This document shows, one piece after another, positions 32,244 to 43,359 of a stretch of DNA of 64,000 nucleotides. A program made the translations under genes and the position numbers. The first letter of the stretch is position 1, and every line of letters starts with the position of its first letter. Under the pieces are notes generated by a model. It made no database searches and was not told where the DNA came from. It saw only the letters and a list, made by a program, of their open reading frames with translations. This stretch comes from Triatoma infestans (Eukaryota; Arthropoda; Insecta; Hemiptera; Reduviidae): the NCBI GenBank assembly GCA_011037195.1, contig JAAEAF010000640.1, positions 124,001 to 188,000 on the forward strand, read 5' to 3'.

Positions 32244-32295
32244 TTCATCATTCTCCCCACTCTGGGAGAAGGGGGAGAGTGGGGAGAATGATGAA
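32244..32295. repeat. Perfect 20-bp inverted repeat (hairpin)
   Basis: TTCATCATTCTCCCCACTCT at 32244-32263 is the exact reverse complement of 32276-32295, with a 12-base purine-rich loop. No U-run follows, so it is not a Pol III terminator. Confidence 0.85.
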
Positions 32296-32299
32296 GGAG

Positions 32300-32910
32300 T
32301 GGAAGTGGGAAGAGTTGCCAGATTGTGGTGGGTGGATTGTAGTACCTCCAAAAAAGGCCCTAATATACGAGACTTGTTTTTATTTGGGCTAAGTAGAAAG
32401 CTGGAAGTAAGTTAGTATACGCGATCAACTGGCGAAGCAGTCTATCCAACATTACCCACAACATACTGTGTTGTTGCGAAGAGAAAGGGAATTGGGATTT
32501 TGGTCAGACGTGAATCTATCCCCTTGGCTGTACCAGGCCGACACGCCCGGTTACTATAAAAACCCATTGAATGAGTGATAGATGATCCTACAGCGCGGCC
32601 ACACAGTACCTACTTTTTTCCTTCTATTCTCTGGGGGATAGTTTGTTTATTTGTGTTTTTTTTTCTGGTTTGTTTGTTTTGTGTTTTTGCTTTTATTTCT
32701 TGTTTTGTTTTTATTTAGTTTGCTACCTCTAACCAGCAAAGAGGCAGAGGAAGATATTTGGCCCCAGTTTGTTTAAGTTATTACGCGGTTTTAATCCTTT
32801 CCATTTTTGTTTATAAAAGGAATCTACTCTTTCTTTCCATCACTCTCAAACCTTCTGAATTTTCTCGAAAATAGTTCCATGACCTTATTTTACTTGTCTT
32901 AATATAATAT
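32300..32910. other. Intergenic
   Basis: No gene. Holds a T/G-rich low-complexity block (32640-32720, GTTTGTTT-like). Confidence 0.4.
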
Positions 32911-32914
32911 AAAA

Positions 32915-33528
32915 GGACGTTTTCTTTAAATTTCAGATTTTGTTCATTTGTCCTGATCTAAATTATAAACAACTGGCGGGGATCTCAGTGCCCAAGTACC
33001 ATCGGAGGCAGGTAGAGATTACATTGTAGGGTCCCACATCCCTCAGGACCACCTAAAAATAATTTTTTATAGAAGTGATAGTACTATATCTGTGCAGTTA
33101 GAGTTGAAGTTAAAAGATAAATAGTTGTAGTCATTTTTCGAGAAGATACCAACAATATCAGTACTTCTACGAATATTAATTTTATGTAGGTGCACAACCC
33201 CACACACATTATATTGAAATAGTACTTTAGAGAAAAGCTAAACGCTACTATTTCCAAAGAAGCCATCAAAAATTTTCCTATGAAACGGTTTCAATTAAAA
33301 GTGATACGAAATTTAAAGAAAATCTTGAAAAACTGAAAAACAAAACCAAGTAAAGTCGCACTTTCGGTTGATGGATTTTGCCCGAAATGTTTGTGTTAGA
33401 TGCGATGGTTGTATCTAAACGTAATACCAACTCTGAACTCCCTAGGCTTTTCGTGTTTTATATGCATTCACCTATGTTTGGATCGCATGCATACACACAC
33501 ACACACACACACACACATACACACACCC

Positions 33529-33568
<40 letters not shown>

Positions 33569-33700
33569 ACACACACACACACACACAAACCATTCACTAA
33601 AAATAATTTTTTCGTATTCAAGGGACCTCCAAACGTGTATTTCCGGTGATACGACCGCAATACTTCCTTCTTAATAGGAATCAGAGAAAGTAAAAAATGG
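32915..33700 (-). repeat. Dispersed repeat family, near full-length, minus orientation
   Basis: TTTCTTTAAATTTCAGATTT, GTGCCCAAGTACCATCGG, TCCTCAGGACCACC-like segment, TTCGGTTGATGGATTTTGC, AATACCAACTCTGAACTCC, the long CA run (33492-33587), ACCATTCACTAAAAATAATT, GGGACCTCCAAACGTGTATT, and ACGACCGCAATACTTCC. It shows the same order as the copy at 16180 and pins the microsatellite to one internal position. Confidence 0.78.
33492..33587. repeat. (CA)n microsatellite, interrupted
   Basis: About 45 CA units with CATA and CCCA interruptions, inside a dispersed repeat. Confidence 0.95.
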
Positions 33701-33802
33701 TAGCTCCACAGATATGATGAAAATGTCATTTTATTTGTTTTTTTTTACAGAACGGTTACTTTAGATTTATCTAAAAATTGCGTAACATTATTTCTGGCCT
33801 AG

Positions 33803-34027
33803 ATGGCAGAGCTGCCATACGGTGTGGAATATAACCACAATCAGCTACCTGGTTCTAAAACTAATATCTATGACTTTTCAAACTTACAAGAGACGTCCAA
33901 ATATTCCAATCTGCCTGAATATGAAAACAAACTTGATGACCAAATTGATCTTTCTACTTTTCAAAGCGAGTCCCTCTTCAGCACACTAATTACCCATGCC
34001 TCCAGTGACCAATCACTCTCAGAATAG
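33803..34027 (+). CDS. Unidentified small frame, possible terminal exon
   Basis: ATG at 33803 is followed by 74 codons with balanced polar composition: MAELPYGVEYNHNQLPG, then KTNIYDFSNLQETSKYSN, then EYENKLDDQIDLSTFQSE, ending SLSE-stop. Upstream there are two acceptor-like sites, TTTTTTTTTACAG at 33738-33750 and CTGGCCTAG just before the ATG. No family was recognised. It could be a terminal exon, a small gene or a transposon remnant. Confidence 0.28.
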   Translation: MAELPYGVEYNHNQLPGSKTNIYDFSNLQETSKYSNLPEYENKLDDQIDLSTFQSESLFSTLITHASSDQSLSE

Positions 34028-34029
34028 AA

Positions 34030-35700
34030 GGAAACTTCTTGTTGGCTAAGAATCCATTTTCTTTCAATTTGACTGTATTGTCATAAAGAAATCATTGCCC
34101 ATACCTGAAATTTCTTCAGATATCCAAAAGGAAAAAAGTAATCACTCACAGCCGGGTCTGGTATTGTAGGGTGGACGACTCTTGGGACGAAGTTCAAATC
34201 CCTCATTTTCTTGGTTGACCAACACGGACCATTCTAAACTTACTGGACTGTACATCTATGGGTATTGCATGTCTTACATGTTGCAACCTGCCAGACACGC
34301 TCGAATCTCTACAAGAAAAGCATTGCCTTGCCTTCAGATTATCTTGTTTCCAAAACAGAAAATCAAGTTGGTTTCCTGTTTTGAGTTGAATATTCACAAA
34401 GAAATACCCTACCTCCCTCCCCTCGCGATCGCACCCTTTCTTAGCTTGAAGAACTAAAACTAAACTAAACCTTTTAAAGGGCCAAAGTCTGTTGGGTGGC
34501 GATTGTTATTGGCTTGTTGATTCCGTCACCATCATTTAATTTTGTTACTTGCTATACTCTACTAATAGTTACTCGCTTTTCCTGAAGATTCTGGGCCAAC
34601 AAATATTATAAACCTCACTGGAATCAAACTTCTCGAAACTACGAAAGACGTGAATTCAAATTGACATATTTATCTTCAAGAATTGGAACATTTACCAAAC
34701 GTTTAGTTAGGTCATAGCAATATAGGCTGTAGAGATTATACTTGTTAGTATGCTTATGGCATAAAATCTGGGACCTCCGAATGGGAGTCCAACACACTAG
34801 TCCCAGGTTAGTAGTTTGGGGCCTAGTTAACCCCTAAAAGAATTTTTTTTCAGAAAAATGATTCAAATAGAAGTTATAGCGTTAAAGAAAATCGTACGAA
34901 TGCGTCGGAGAATTTTCCAAAAATACTTAGACTCCCATTCGTTAAGATCGCATTAGAAATTCGTTCTTCAATTAGAAATTCTTCAAATTAGAATTTAAGC
35001 AATGCATTTATTTACCTTAATTGTACAATTATATTAAATTGGTACTTAGTGAAGAATGTATTTTTGCAAAATTCTGCCAGAAGCTTACTACTGCAAACTC
35101 AATTTTTCTACGCCAGTAGGAGAATGTAAATATATTTATCGAGCAAGTTGTCTGTAACATAAACCGGACCATTGTTTTTATTTTCTCGCGAGCTGTGTTT
35201 GTATTTTAATGCAGAATGTTATTTTATAATTTTCCTATCTAGACATTGAGAAAATTAGAATTTCTTCATGTGAGGATAAATAATAATTCTAGAATGCAAT
35301 AAGGAAAATGTGGAAGTGAAAATCTCATTAACTTTTGCTTTCACTAACTTGATTTTATTTGATTTCTTATTTCATATATATATATATTAGAGAGGAAATA
35401 GTAGACAAATAGGTTTTCAGTTGGGTTTCTGTGGAGGAAGGAAGGTAATGCTATCAATACAGTATAGATATGTGTAAGTAACGTTGATGGTATGTTTTGT
35501 ATGTCTGTGTGGAGAAGGAGAAGAAGATATATGGGAGGTGATAATACTAGCCAACAGTGTAAACTGTCTTCCTTCTTGTAATGGTATTAGAAGACTCTGG
35601 AGGCAAGGTCTGCCAGTGATGGGAGAGATGGTGTTGTACAGGTAGTTCTGATACCCTCCTTAATGGCCACCAGCACATATCTCCCCAGTATGGTTAGTGG
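34030..35700. other. Long stretch without recognised genes
   Basis: The left part (34140-34450) has a B-box-like AGTTCAAATCCCTC at 34192 but no matching A box. 34830-34930 contains dispersed-repeat landmarks (AAGAAAATCGTACGAATGCG). The rest is AT-rich. Confidence 0.4.
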
Positions 35701-35710
35701 CAAGGAGTGG

Positions 35711-35711
<1 letters not shown>

Positions 35712-35752
<41 letters not shown>
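35712..35752. repeat. (GT)n microsatellite
   Basis: About 20 pure GT units. Confidence 0.95.
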
Positions 35753-35753
<1 letters not shown>

Positions 35754-35879
35754 GCCCGACCTCTATTCTGTAATGGAACTTCATATCTTCTAGTTTACAT
35801 TATTGACGACTCGGTTATAGTCCGTCTCCATCTCTTGTTCCAACTTCTGCAGGCCCTTCCAATTGATAGTTACTGCTAG

Positions 35880-36360
35880 CCAAGTTAGTCCCATTTTCTC
35901 CGCACACTACGACTCCATCAATCCCTCCCCTTCTTCCTATCAAGCATCAAGTGTAGAACCCCCACATCTGATGGCCCAAACTTAATTAACTATATATATA
36001 TCTTTTCTCTTCTTCTTTCTCCCGCCGGTCTTCATTTCCTGACAGTTCACTTCCCAGTAATAAACTGTACTAAATTATTAACCCTTAATAAATCAGCAAT
36101 CGATTGTTGTGTTTTATTTATTGATTTTCAATTTCTTTTACTATTAAGAGGTTCTTCTTTATGTCTAAGTGTATGAACAAAATAACTCAAAAAACGAAAT
36201 ATCATAGGAATGGTTGATATTCCCTGTAGATAACACCATTTCATCGGTCACAAAACTTTTGATGAAAATCCATCAACCGGAATTGCGACGTTAACTACTC
36301 ACATAAAAGCCTATCTCATTTATATAAATATTTTGTGAAGAGAGAAGAATATATACAGGA
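35880..36360. other. Intergenic
   Basis: No gene. 36180-36310 shows dispersed-repeat landmarks in plus orientation (AACTCAAAAAACGAAATATC, CATCAACCGGAATTGCG). Confidence 0.4.
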
Positions 36361-36369
36361 TAGAGTGGT

Positions 36370-36545
36370 CTAGTGATGAGTGGTGTTGGTAGGGTGATGT
36401 AGTATGTTGGGAGATGTAGTGGTGTTGGTAGTGTGATGTAGTATGTTGGAAGATGTAGTATGGTGTTGGTAGTGTGATGTAGTATGTTGTATGTTGGTGT
36501 TGATAGTGTGATGTAGTATGGTGTTGGTAGTGTGATGTAGTAACG
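36370..36545. repeat. Irregular minisatellite
   Basis: About six imperfect units built from GGTGTTGGTAGTGTGATG and TAGTATGTTGG, with variable unit length (roughly 25-35 bp). Confidence 0.8.
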
Positions 36546-36549
36546 TTGG

Positions 36550-37065
36550 CTGATATGAATTCTTTGTAGAGCTATATGGATAGTTAGAACTCTTCTTGTT
36601 CTAACGGTGGTCAGCTAGTAGTGTGGCTGGTAGCTAGCTTATGAATCCTTCCTTTAAATTTGTTCTTGATAACTTCATATAAACCTCTGAATTTCCACCT
36701 TTGTCCCCCATTTTCTCCCCTTATTTTATGAGCTAAAAACAGCTTCTAGGGATAAGCTAGGCTTTCCAAGTTGAAGGTCATCAGCCAATACATTTCATGG
36801 CGTGACAGAAAGAGAGAGGTACGTAGCTGAAGTGCACTTAGAAGGCCCGATGGTAACGCTCAGTTTGGCTGGTAATGGAACTATTCAGTTCAGCGCTTAA
36901 TGTTCCAAATTCGTCAATAAAGGTTGGCTTGACTCCATTAAAGGCCCTGCAAACGTAGCTGATATGGAGCTATTTGGGTTCAATAAATCAGCTGTTCAAA
37001 TAATTAGGAGAAATAATTCAGCTGATTTGTAGGTGTACAAAAAGTCTAGTGTGACACATTCACGC
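36550..37065. other. Intergenic
   Basis: No gene recognised. CAGCTGAT occurs several times on both strands near 36955-37025. Confidence 0.4.
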
Positions 37066-37069
37066 ATTT

Positions 37070-37890
37070 TTTCTTACTGTGCATTTTGCGGAATCATAAT
37101 TGACAAAGTTTCTTCAAACCCAAAATTTTTACTAGATGTTTACTCAATTTTATGTCAATCGGAATTAAATCTAAACTTATTGAAATGATTTCTTTGAGAA
37201 ATGCATAACTTCTCCCTCTCGCCCCCTAAACTTCTTTAAATGACCTTTCTCGAAAAAAAGTTTCAAACGAATCTCATGCCCCCCCCATATTCATAGTTAG
37301 GGTCTCAAGTTTAATAAAATTCGTCCTTGTTTTTATGGAGAAAAAAACGAATAACACTGCCCAGTAAAAACCCACTTCCGGGCAATGGATTTTCTTAAAA
37401 CTTGGAATTCGAAAACGTATTTAATTCTAAGCAATACTATTTAGATGATAAAATTGCCTATGCACTTTATATGAAAACATAATCCACCCCCTCAAAAAGC
37501 CTCCCTAAACGTATTTCCCATAGAAATGTTTCAAACAAAAATTAAAGCTGTTAGTGTGTATAACTGATATTCCAAGTTTAAAGGAAATCGTTGAAGCCAT
37601 TTTTGAGAATATCGCAAAAAACTGCTTTTTTTTTTTAATGAAGTGCTTCCGGTTGAGAAATTTTGGCAGATAACTTACTGGCGGACCCTAAGGTGATCCC
37701 TAAGCGGAATATCAAGTTTGAACTTTCTGAGTTATCTATTCCCAAACACATACAAGACCATTTTCTAAAAACCACTCATTCGGATTCAGGAGCCCTTAGA
37801 ACATGCATTTCCAGCGAAAACTCGATATATCGAAAATCTGACACGATCGCATTACTAGGAGTCAGAGAAAGGAAAAAAATATCACAACTT
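37070..37890 (-). repeat. Dispersed repeat family, long copy, minus orientation
   Basis: AAACCCACTTCCGGGCAATG, TTTAAAGGAAATCGTTGAAG, GCTTCCGGTTGAGAAATTTT, GGAATATCAAGTTTGAAC, ACCACTCATTCGGATTC, CATTTCCAGCGAAAACTCG and CACGATCGCATTACTAGGAG in family order. The microsatellite site is short here (CACATACAAGACC). Confidence 0.72.
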
Positions 37891-38254
37891 TTAACAAAGC
37901 CTTCATTTAAAAATATAATTAAACAAACAAAAATTATGTAAACCGTGAGATATATATTATTGATACCATGTCAGCGAGTGGTTTTTGGTGCATTGCATGA
38001 CTTCTGTCCGCAAGGTTCACAACATGCAAACTGTAGATACAAACTGTATGGCCCACACAATTATTGTTCCCGCAATCAACTCTTGCATGATCAAACTTAG
38101 TTCAGTTTTGGTTGATTACGTTGTTTTACATTATTTTGTTTTTATTCTATTGTCGTTTAGGCGAAATTTTCCCAAGTTCCCTCGGCCAAGTAGTCAAAAA
38201 AAAAAAAATCTTTGTATGAATGAATTAAATTGGAAGACATTTTACTGGCTATAA

Positions 38255-38351
38255 TGAAGTAAGAGGAAGTATTGCTTGACAGATTTTCAAAATTGCTTGA
38301 CTTTTTATCGAAAATATATGTTGTGTGTGTGTGTGTGTGTTTGTGTGCGTG

Positions 38352-38382
<31 letters not shown>

Positions 38383-38530
38383 TTGTGTGTGTGTGTACTT
38401 TAACAGAAATCTCAAAAATGAAAAATCTCAGAAAACAAATTTGTTATTCCGACATTATGGTTTCTGGAAAATCCTACAAACCGGAAGTGCACTTTATTGA
38501 TTTTTTTTAGGTTTTCTGTGATTTTCGCCA
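38255..38530 (+). repeat. Dispersed repeat with long (GT)n
   Basis: AAGTAAGAGGAAGTATTGC starts the copy; a GT run with TT and GC interruptions (38321-38397) sits at the family's microsatellite site; AATCTCAAAAATGAAAAATC and ACCGGAAGTGCACTTTATTG follow. Confidence 0.72.
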
Positions 38531-38884
38531 ATGATTTTTTTAAGAAAGTGTATAGTGTCTACACCCACATAAATATATATGTATCACCTTTATTTGTACC
38601 ATTTTAACAGAAAAAATTATTTTTTGGAGGATGTGAGGCAACAGTAACGTTGTGCTTTCTGCTTTAAAGTACCTGATCAGTGTAATATAAACTTCTACCT
38701 CCTACATTAATATAGCTTCCATAGAATTTAAAAATCAGTTAAATGAAAGATTTTGAAATTTTTTGAATTTTCTCGAAAACAACGATATTCCTTTAGTAAG
38801 GAACGCAAACTGCGCAGATAGAAACTTATCACATTAATTTGAACAATAATATACGTCACTAATTCTAAAGACCTAGTTTTTGTC

Positions 38885-39205
38885 AGCAAATACACTAAAC
38901 ATTTCAAAAAATCTCTTCCGTAACCTTTATTGCTTCTTGGTGAGATCTCAATTAGAATACCCATCAGCGATCTGGTCACCTTATAAGAAACTCCTTTCTG
39001 GCTCCATTGAAAGAATTCAAAACAAATTTCTCAGAATGGCTGCATACAGAATAGGGCTGCAATATGAAAATATAGACTGTGAGAATTTGCTCAGTCTCCT
39101 TACCTTAAACACTCTTTCTAATAAAAGACAACATTTTGATTTCCTTTTCCTTTCATAGATAATAAACAATGAAACTGTACTGATCCCTAATTACCCCTAA
39201 TTAAT
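38885..39205 (+). pseudogene. LINE RT C-terminal relic (CR1/Jockey-like)
   Basis: The frame 38880-39158 reads NLYCFLVRSQLEYPSAIWSP, then SIERIQNKFLRMAAYRIG, then LLSLLTLNTLSNKRQHFDF, followed across a stop by IINNETVLIPNYP. This is the thumb region after the RT domain of CR1/Jockey-type LINEs, where LVRS-x-LEY, IE-x-IQ-x-KFLR and L-x-R-R are standard. Neither the active-site region nor a tail is present. A SINE in the opposite orientation follows at 39297. Confidence 0.65.
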
Positions 39206-39296
39206 ATCAATGTCCTTTCCTGTAATACTCGTAATAAGTCACTAAAGATATAATTATCAACAATTTTCTAATATAGGTAGAGTTCTTGTTTTTTAA

Positions 39297-39514
39297 GGCG
39301 CATCAACATCTATGGTCCTTGGCGCCCGGAGTCTTCTCAGTACACTGCCGCCCTCCGGACAGTGTTTCCTCGTTACAGACGACACTGTCCATCACCGTAC
39401 AGTGAGCTGTAGAGGCTCCTAGGAAGAGAAAATCTAAGGCTAGCACAGCTGGATTCGAACCGGGTCCTCCGCCTGGGAGTCCAGTACGCTAACCACTTAG
39501 CTTATTCCCTTCCC
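39297..39514 (-). mobile_element. tRNA-derived SINE, minus strand
   Basis: Minus strand reads GGGAATAAGCTAAGTGGTTA (A box), GGTTCGAATCC (B box), CCTTAGATTTTCTCTTCCTA, CTACAGCTCACTGTACGGTG, CACTGTCCGGAGGGCGGC and GTGTACTGAGAAGACTCC. It matches the SINE at 27439 past the head-body junction. Confidence 0.78.
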
Positions 39515-40260
39515 TATTTAAGTAGAGTTATGAATAATTGTAATCAACAGAGCAGTGGAATTCATATTTATTCCATGAACCGCTGTTCACTCAGAAAAAT
39601 ACTAAAATAGCTTTGCAAATGTAATATATTAATTGAATATTTCTAGTTTTTCACCATTGCAGTACTTTACTTTAATTATTCAGAATTCATTTGTTCACTT
39701 TTATATATTGATTTATAGTTAACCTTTTATATTACTTAGTTATACTTTTAAAATGAGATTTCTTAACATTCGTTGACAGCTATTCTACATTAAATTTTCA
39801 TATCTATTTTATCTTTAACTTACTTTTCTATCCATTTTCAATTTGTATACAGTTTCTATTTATCAAGATTTTTGTTTTCACATGTAATTTTATATTAGAT
39901 TGTATTATAAAATGTATAAAAAATAGTTTCATACATGTCAATAATAATTTTGTTATTAGAATATAAACAAATAAATTATTGCAAAAAAAGAAATATTTTT
40001 GATAGTTTTGCGGAATTTGCGGTGTTAAATTTCATTATGGGGTAGGGGTGGGGTTCCATTTTTCCGCACTCTTTACTCTCTAACTGTCTGGGCTGGTAGA
40101 TTAGTATTGTACCCCCCCTCTGCTGTAGTTATTTTAGAATAAATGAGTAAAATTTAAGTTTTAAGAAAATTGATGTGCGAAGTTGAAAAAAGAAGAAGAA
40201 ATTGAGCGATTTTCAAGAAAATTGAGGAAAAGTGAAAAAAAAAAAAAATTATAATGTTGC
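39515..40260. other. Intergenic AT-rich spacer
   Basis: No coding or structural feature seen; a C run occurs near 40112 and A runs near 40238. Confidence 0.4.
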
Positions 40261-40264
40261 AGCT

Positions 40265-40445
40265 TGCCGCGATTTTTTCATTTGTGCGATATTTTGTTCA
40301 GAGCCATGCACAAACCTACAAACAATGCGTTTAAAACCTTTTTCCCCTCCACAAGGAACTTAAGTACATGTATTTCCGATGAAATTCGTGACACGATCCA
40401 CCACTACCTACCGCAAACAGTAAGGGAAGGAAAGAAAGAAATAAA
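40265..40445 (-). repeat. Dispersed repeat, terminal part
   Basis: CATGCACAAACCTACAAAC, AAGGAACTTAAGTACATG, TATTTCCGATGAAATTCG, GACACGATCCACCACTACC follow the family's right-end order. Confidence 0.5.
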
Positions 40446-40449
40446 GTTA

Positions 40450-41300
40450 TGTATCCCAAGCAGAAGGAAATGTTATCCTGAGGGATTGTGTATATATGTA
40501 TATATGATCGGTCATGATAGTTTGGGATAAGTTTTAGAAATCTAGAGGTATTTTGCAGAAAGACGTATAACTAGTACACTATATAACTTCCGTAAAAGAT
40601 AGGAAACAGTATGACGTCATACGGGGAACGGACACGTAGAACTGGTTACCAGTTGTCTATGTGTTTGATATCCTTGAAAGTTGTAAAGTGTTGATGACTG
40701 AGTTAGTAGTTGCCAACTCACTCTCTCTCGATGGAAATGTTGCTGTAGCGGAAGTGACGGCGGTTGCAGGTGGACGCAAGAAGTGGTAGTGGTAAACCAC
40801 TTTACTTTGTAAAAACTTCTTTGGGAAAGTTTAACTGATATGAACTTGAACACTCCCTTTCTCTCTTATAACCTACACCGCCACCCGTTTTCACTTTCTC
40901 TGCTGCTTCTTCTTCTATTCCAACCAACTTGACCAAAATCCCCCTGGTATTCTTTCTCCAGCTTGTTTCTACTTCTTGGACCACTTCTCATTTATATTAT
41001 TGTCACTCTACACTCACCACCATTCAGAACACATTCTACCATACACTAACTTATCTGAAAAATGGAGGTTGCCAATTCCTAGTGCAAGGCCGACGTGCTT
41101 CAAACTACAGCTGCTATCACATAACCAACACTCTCAAAACATTGTTATCATTTTAGTTTTAATTTCTTTCCACTTGTTTTCTACTCTTCATCTTCACATG
41201 GAAAATAACGTTATGGTTTCCTCTAAAGTATCACTTCAGGGTAATATATATGGTTTTTACCACCAACATAATATGAATACACATTGGAAGTTTTGATAGA
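40450..41300. other. Intergenic with GC-richer patch
   Basis: 40610-40800 is GC-richer with AAGTGACGGCGGTTGCAGG. Open frames on both strands (40617-41296) are low-information and overlap each other, so none is called. Confidence 0.35.
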
Positions 41301-41319
41301 TGGCCAAATTTGAAGAAAA

Positions 41320-41480
41320 TCTGTTAACTAACAGTGCGAGTTTACAAAACAGGTTTTCAAAATTATATTTTTTTTACTTTTCTCAAAAACGGTTGCAACG
41401 ATATTCTTTAAATATGGAATACTTGCTAACTAGATTGCAATGTATCACTTTTTTTTAAAAACATTATTCTACAAAAAATT
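41320..41480 (+). repeat. Dispersed repeat fragment, diverged
   Basis: TTTCTCAAAAACGGTTGCAA with CGATATTCTTTAAATATGG matches the plus-orientation right-end landmark. Confidence 0.5.
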
Positions 41481-41824
41481 GATTTTAGAGGTGGTGGTTG
41501 TAAGTTAGTTAAAATTTAAACTGACGCTACATGGTGCTAAGCAGAAGAGGCCCGCAATCAGATCCCACTCAGGTATATACGTATACGTTTTTTTATGGCC
41601 AGCTCACCTGTCATATGTAAACATTGTCGTTTTAAAGAACCTTTTTTATAATTTAGTTTGTATTGATTGGAGTAAGAGAGAGTCGTGTGCGTGTTTCACA
41701 CCAGATTTTGTCTCAATATTATAGTGCAGGTGAAATAATAATCCAAGAGAGTGCAACAATCTAAAAACGATTGTAAGTTGAATTAAGCACAATATTTATA
41801 TCCTTACTGATTTTATGAATAAGA

Positions 41825-42363
41825 AAGGCTTCGAAGACATCATTTTTAAATAAATTATCATTGAAAGGTCTGCTTACATATGAACCATGTAAAAAATGTA
41901 AGAGTACAAATACATTATAATTATACATTACATCTTCCATCCCGAGGCCTAACTATATCTAACGTAAATATTTCTGTACAATTAACAATGGAAAACAAAT
42001 GGAGAACAAACCTACGATGCAAAGGAAATATTTAATTTGTTTGATTCCTTTGTGCCTGTACTTTGATAATATGTCGTAATTTGCTTTAGATTGGCATTGA
42101 GGAGTTGAATAGACATTAACGGACAGGAATTTTAAAAACCAGTTTTTGATTAATTAGTAATAGTGGTTGTGTAAGTTATCATAGCATAGGAAAGGTAAGC
42201 TCAGAAATAGCGCACTGGACTAGCAAGGCGGACGCCCAGGGTTCGAGTCCAGTTGCGGCCCTTGGATTTTTTTTTCCTAGGAGCCTCTAACAGCTCACAG
42301 CCGGAAAGAACACCGTCCGGAGGCCGGCAGTGCACTGTCACAAGGATTCAATTTTGCGATAGC
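41825..42363. repeat. Direct duplication, copy 1 (539 bp)
   Basis: Identical or nearly so to 42737-43275, offset 912. It starts AAGGCTTCGAAGACATC and ends inside a SINE at CAATTTTGCGATAGC. Confidence 0.9.
42189..42363 (+). mobile_element. SINE, truncated by LINE-B 3' end
   Basis: GGAAAGGTAAGCTCAGAAAT (diverged A box), GGGTTCGAGTCC (B box), GTCCGGAGGCCGGCAGTGC; stops at GCGATAGC where LINE-B sequence begins. Confidence 0.75.
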
Positions 42364-42736
42364 TGGTTGGATTCCTCACTGGGCATTGTGGTTTAAGGAG
42401 ACATCTCTATATAATGGGACTTGTGCCTGACCCTTTTTGTAGAGTTTGTGAAACTGAGGAGGAAACACCCATGCATTTGATGACGAATTGTTTGGGTTGT
42501 GAGTAGATTAGGTTTAGGACCTTCGGCCGGAATAGGATGTCGGTAGAGGATCTTAAGCTGTGTCCTTTTAAGGTTTTGGTCCGATTTGTTCGGTCTGTTG
42601 TGAAACTTAGATGGTTAAAACCTGGGCCTGGATTTTCATTCTAGTCCCAGTGGTAGGTATTCTTTAGGGGCAGCTATATGGGCCCGAGGGGGCTTGGATA
42701 GCGTAGGGTTTACTTCCCTCCCCTTTTGGGAATAAT
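42364..42736 (+). mobile_element. LINE-B 3' end, second copy
   Basis: Reads FLTGHCGL-like and GDISI frames, then DPFCRVCETEEETPMHLMTN with C, RFRTFGRNRMSVEDLK, a stop, and the 3'UTR GGGGCAGCTATATGGGCC ending GGGAATAAT. It is strongly similar to 27045-27430 at DNA level. It lies exactly between the two copies of the 539-bp duplication. Confidence 0.72.
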
Positions 42737-43275
42737 AAGGCTTCGAAGACATCATTTTTAAATAAATTATCATTGAAAGGTCTGCTTACATATGAACCAT
42801 GTAAAAAATGTAAGAGTACAAATACATTATAATTATACATTACATCTTCCATCCCGAGGCCTAACTATATCTAACGTAAATATTTCTGTACAATTAACAA
42901 TGGAAAACAAATGGAGAACAAACCTACGATGCAAAGGAAATATTTAATTTGTTTGATTCCTTTGTGCCTGTACTTTGATAATATGTCGTAATTTGCTTTA
43001 GATTGGCATTGAGGAGTTGAATAGACATTAACGGACAGGAATTTTAAAAACCAGTTTTTGATTAATTAGTAATAGTGGTTGTGTAAGTTATCATAGCATA
43101 GGAAAGGTAAGCTCAGAAATAGCGCACTGGACTAGCAAGGCGGACGCCCAGGGTTCGAGTCCAGTTGCGGCCCTTGGATTTTTTTTTCCTAGGAGCCTCT
43201 AACAGCTCACAGCCGGAAAGAACACCGTCCGGAGGCCGGCAGTGCACTGTCACAAGGATTCAATTTTGCGATAGC
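42737..43275. repeat. Direct duplication, copy 2 (539 bp)
   Basis: Second copy of 41825-42363. At its right edge the SINE continues uninterrupted into its tail (AATATGGCCCC), so this side keeps the original locus. Confidence 0.9.
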
Positions 43276-43354
43276 AATATGGCCCCAGAAGAGCTTTGGT
43301 TAGATAGAATAGGTTAGGGATCTTTGGGGTCTTCCCCACAGACAATAAAACAAA
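43101..43354 (+). mobile_element. SINE, full-length
   Basis: Same head and body as 42189-42363, then the tail AATATGGCCCCAGAAGAGC, TTTGGTTAGATAGAATAGG, GGGGTCTTCCCCACAGACAA. The tail resembles the 3'UTR of LINE-B (ATATGGGCC, CTTTGGATAGCGCAGGG), supporting LINE-B-type machinery. Confidence 0.75.
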
Positions 43355-43359
43355 AGTTA

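Noticed and set aside
33378..33674. Protein with poly-Thr-His stretch
   Set aside because: It is the translation of an interrupted CA microsatellite inside a dispersed repeat. The same applies to similar frames at 10594, 23487, 35697 and 38276.
34140..34210. SINE or tRNA from the B-box-like AGTTCAAATCCC
   Set aside because: No A box at the proper distance and no cloverleaf pairing.
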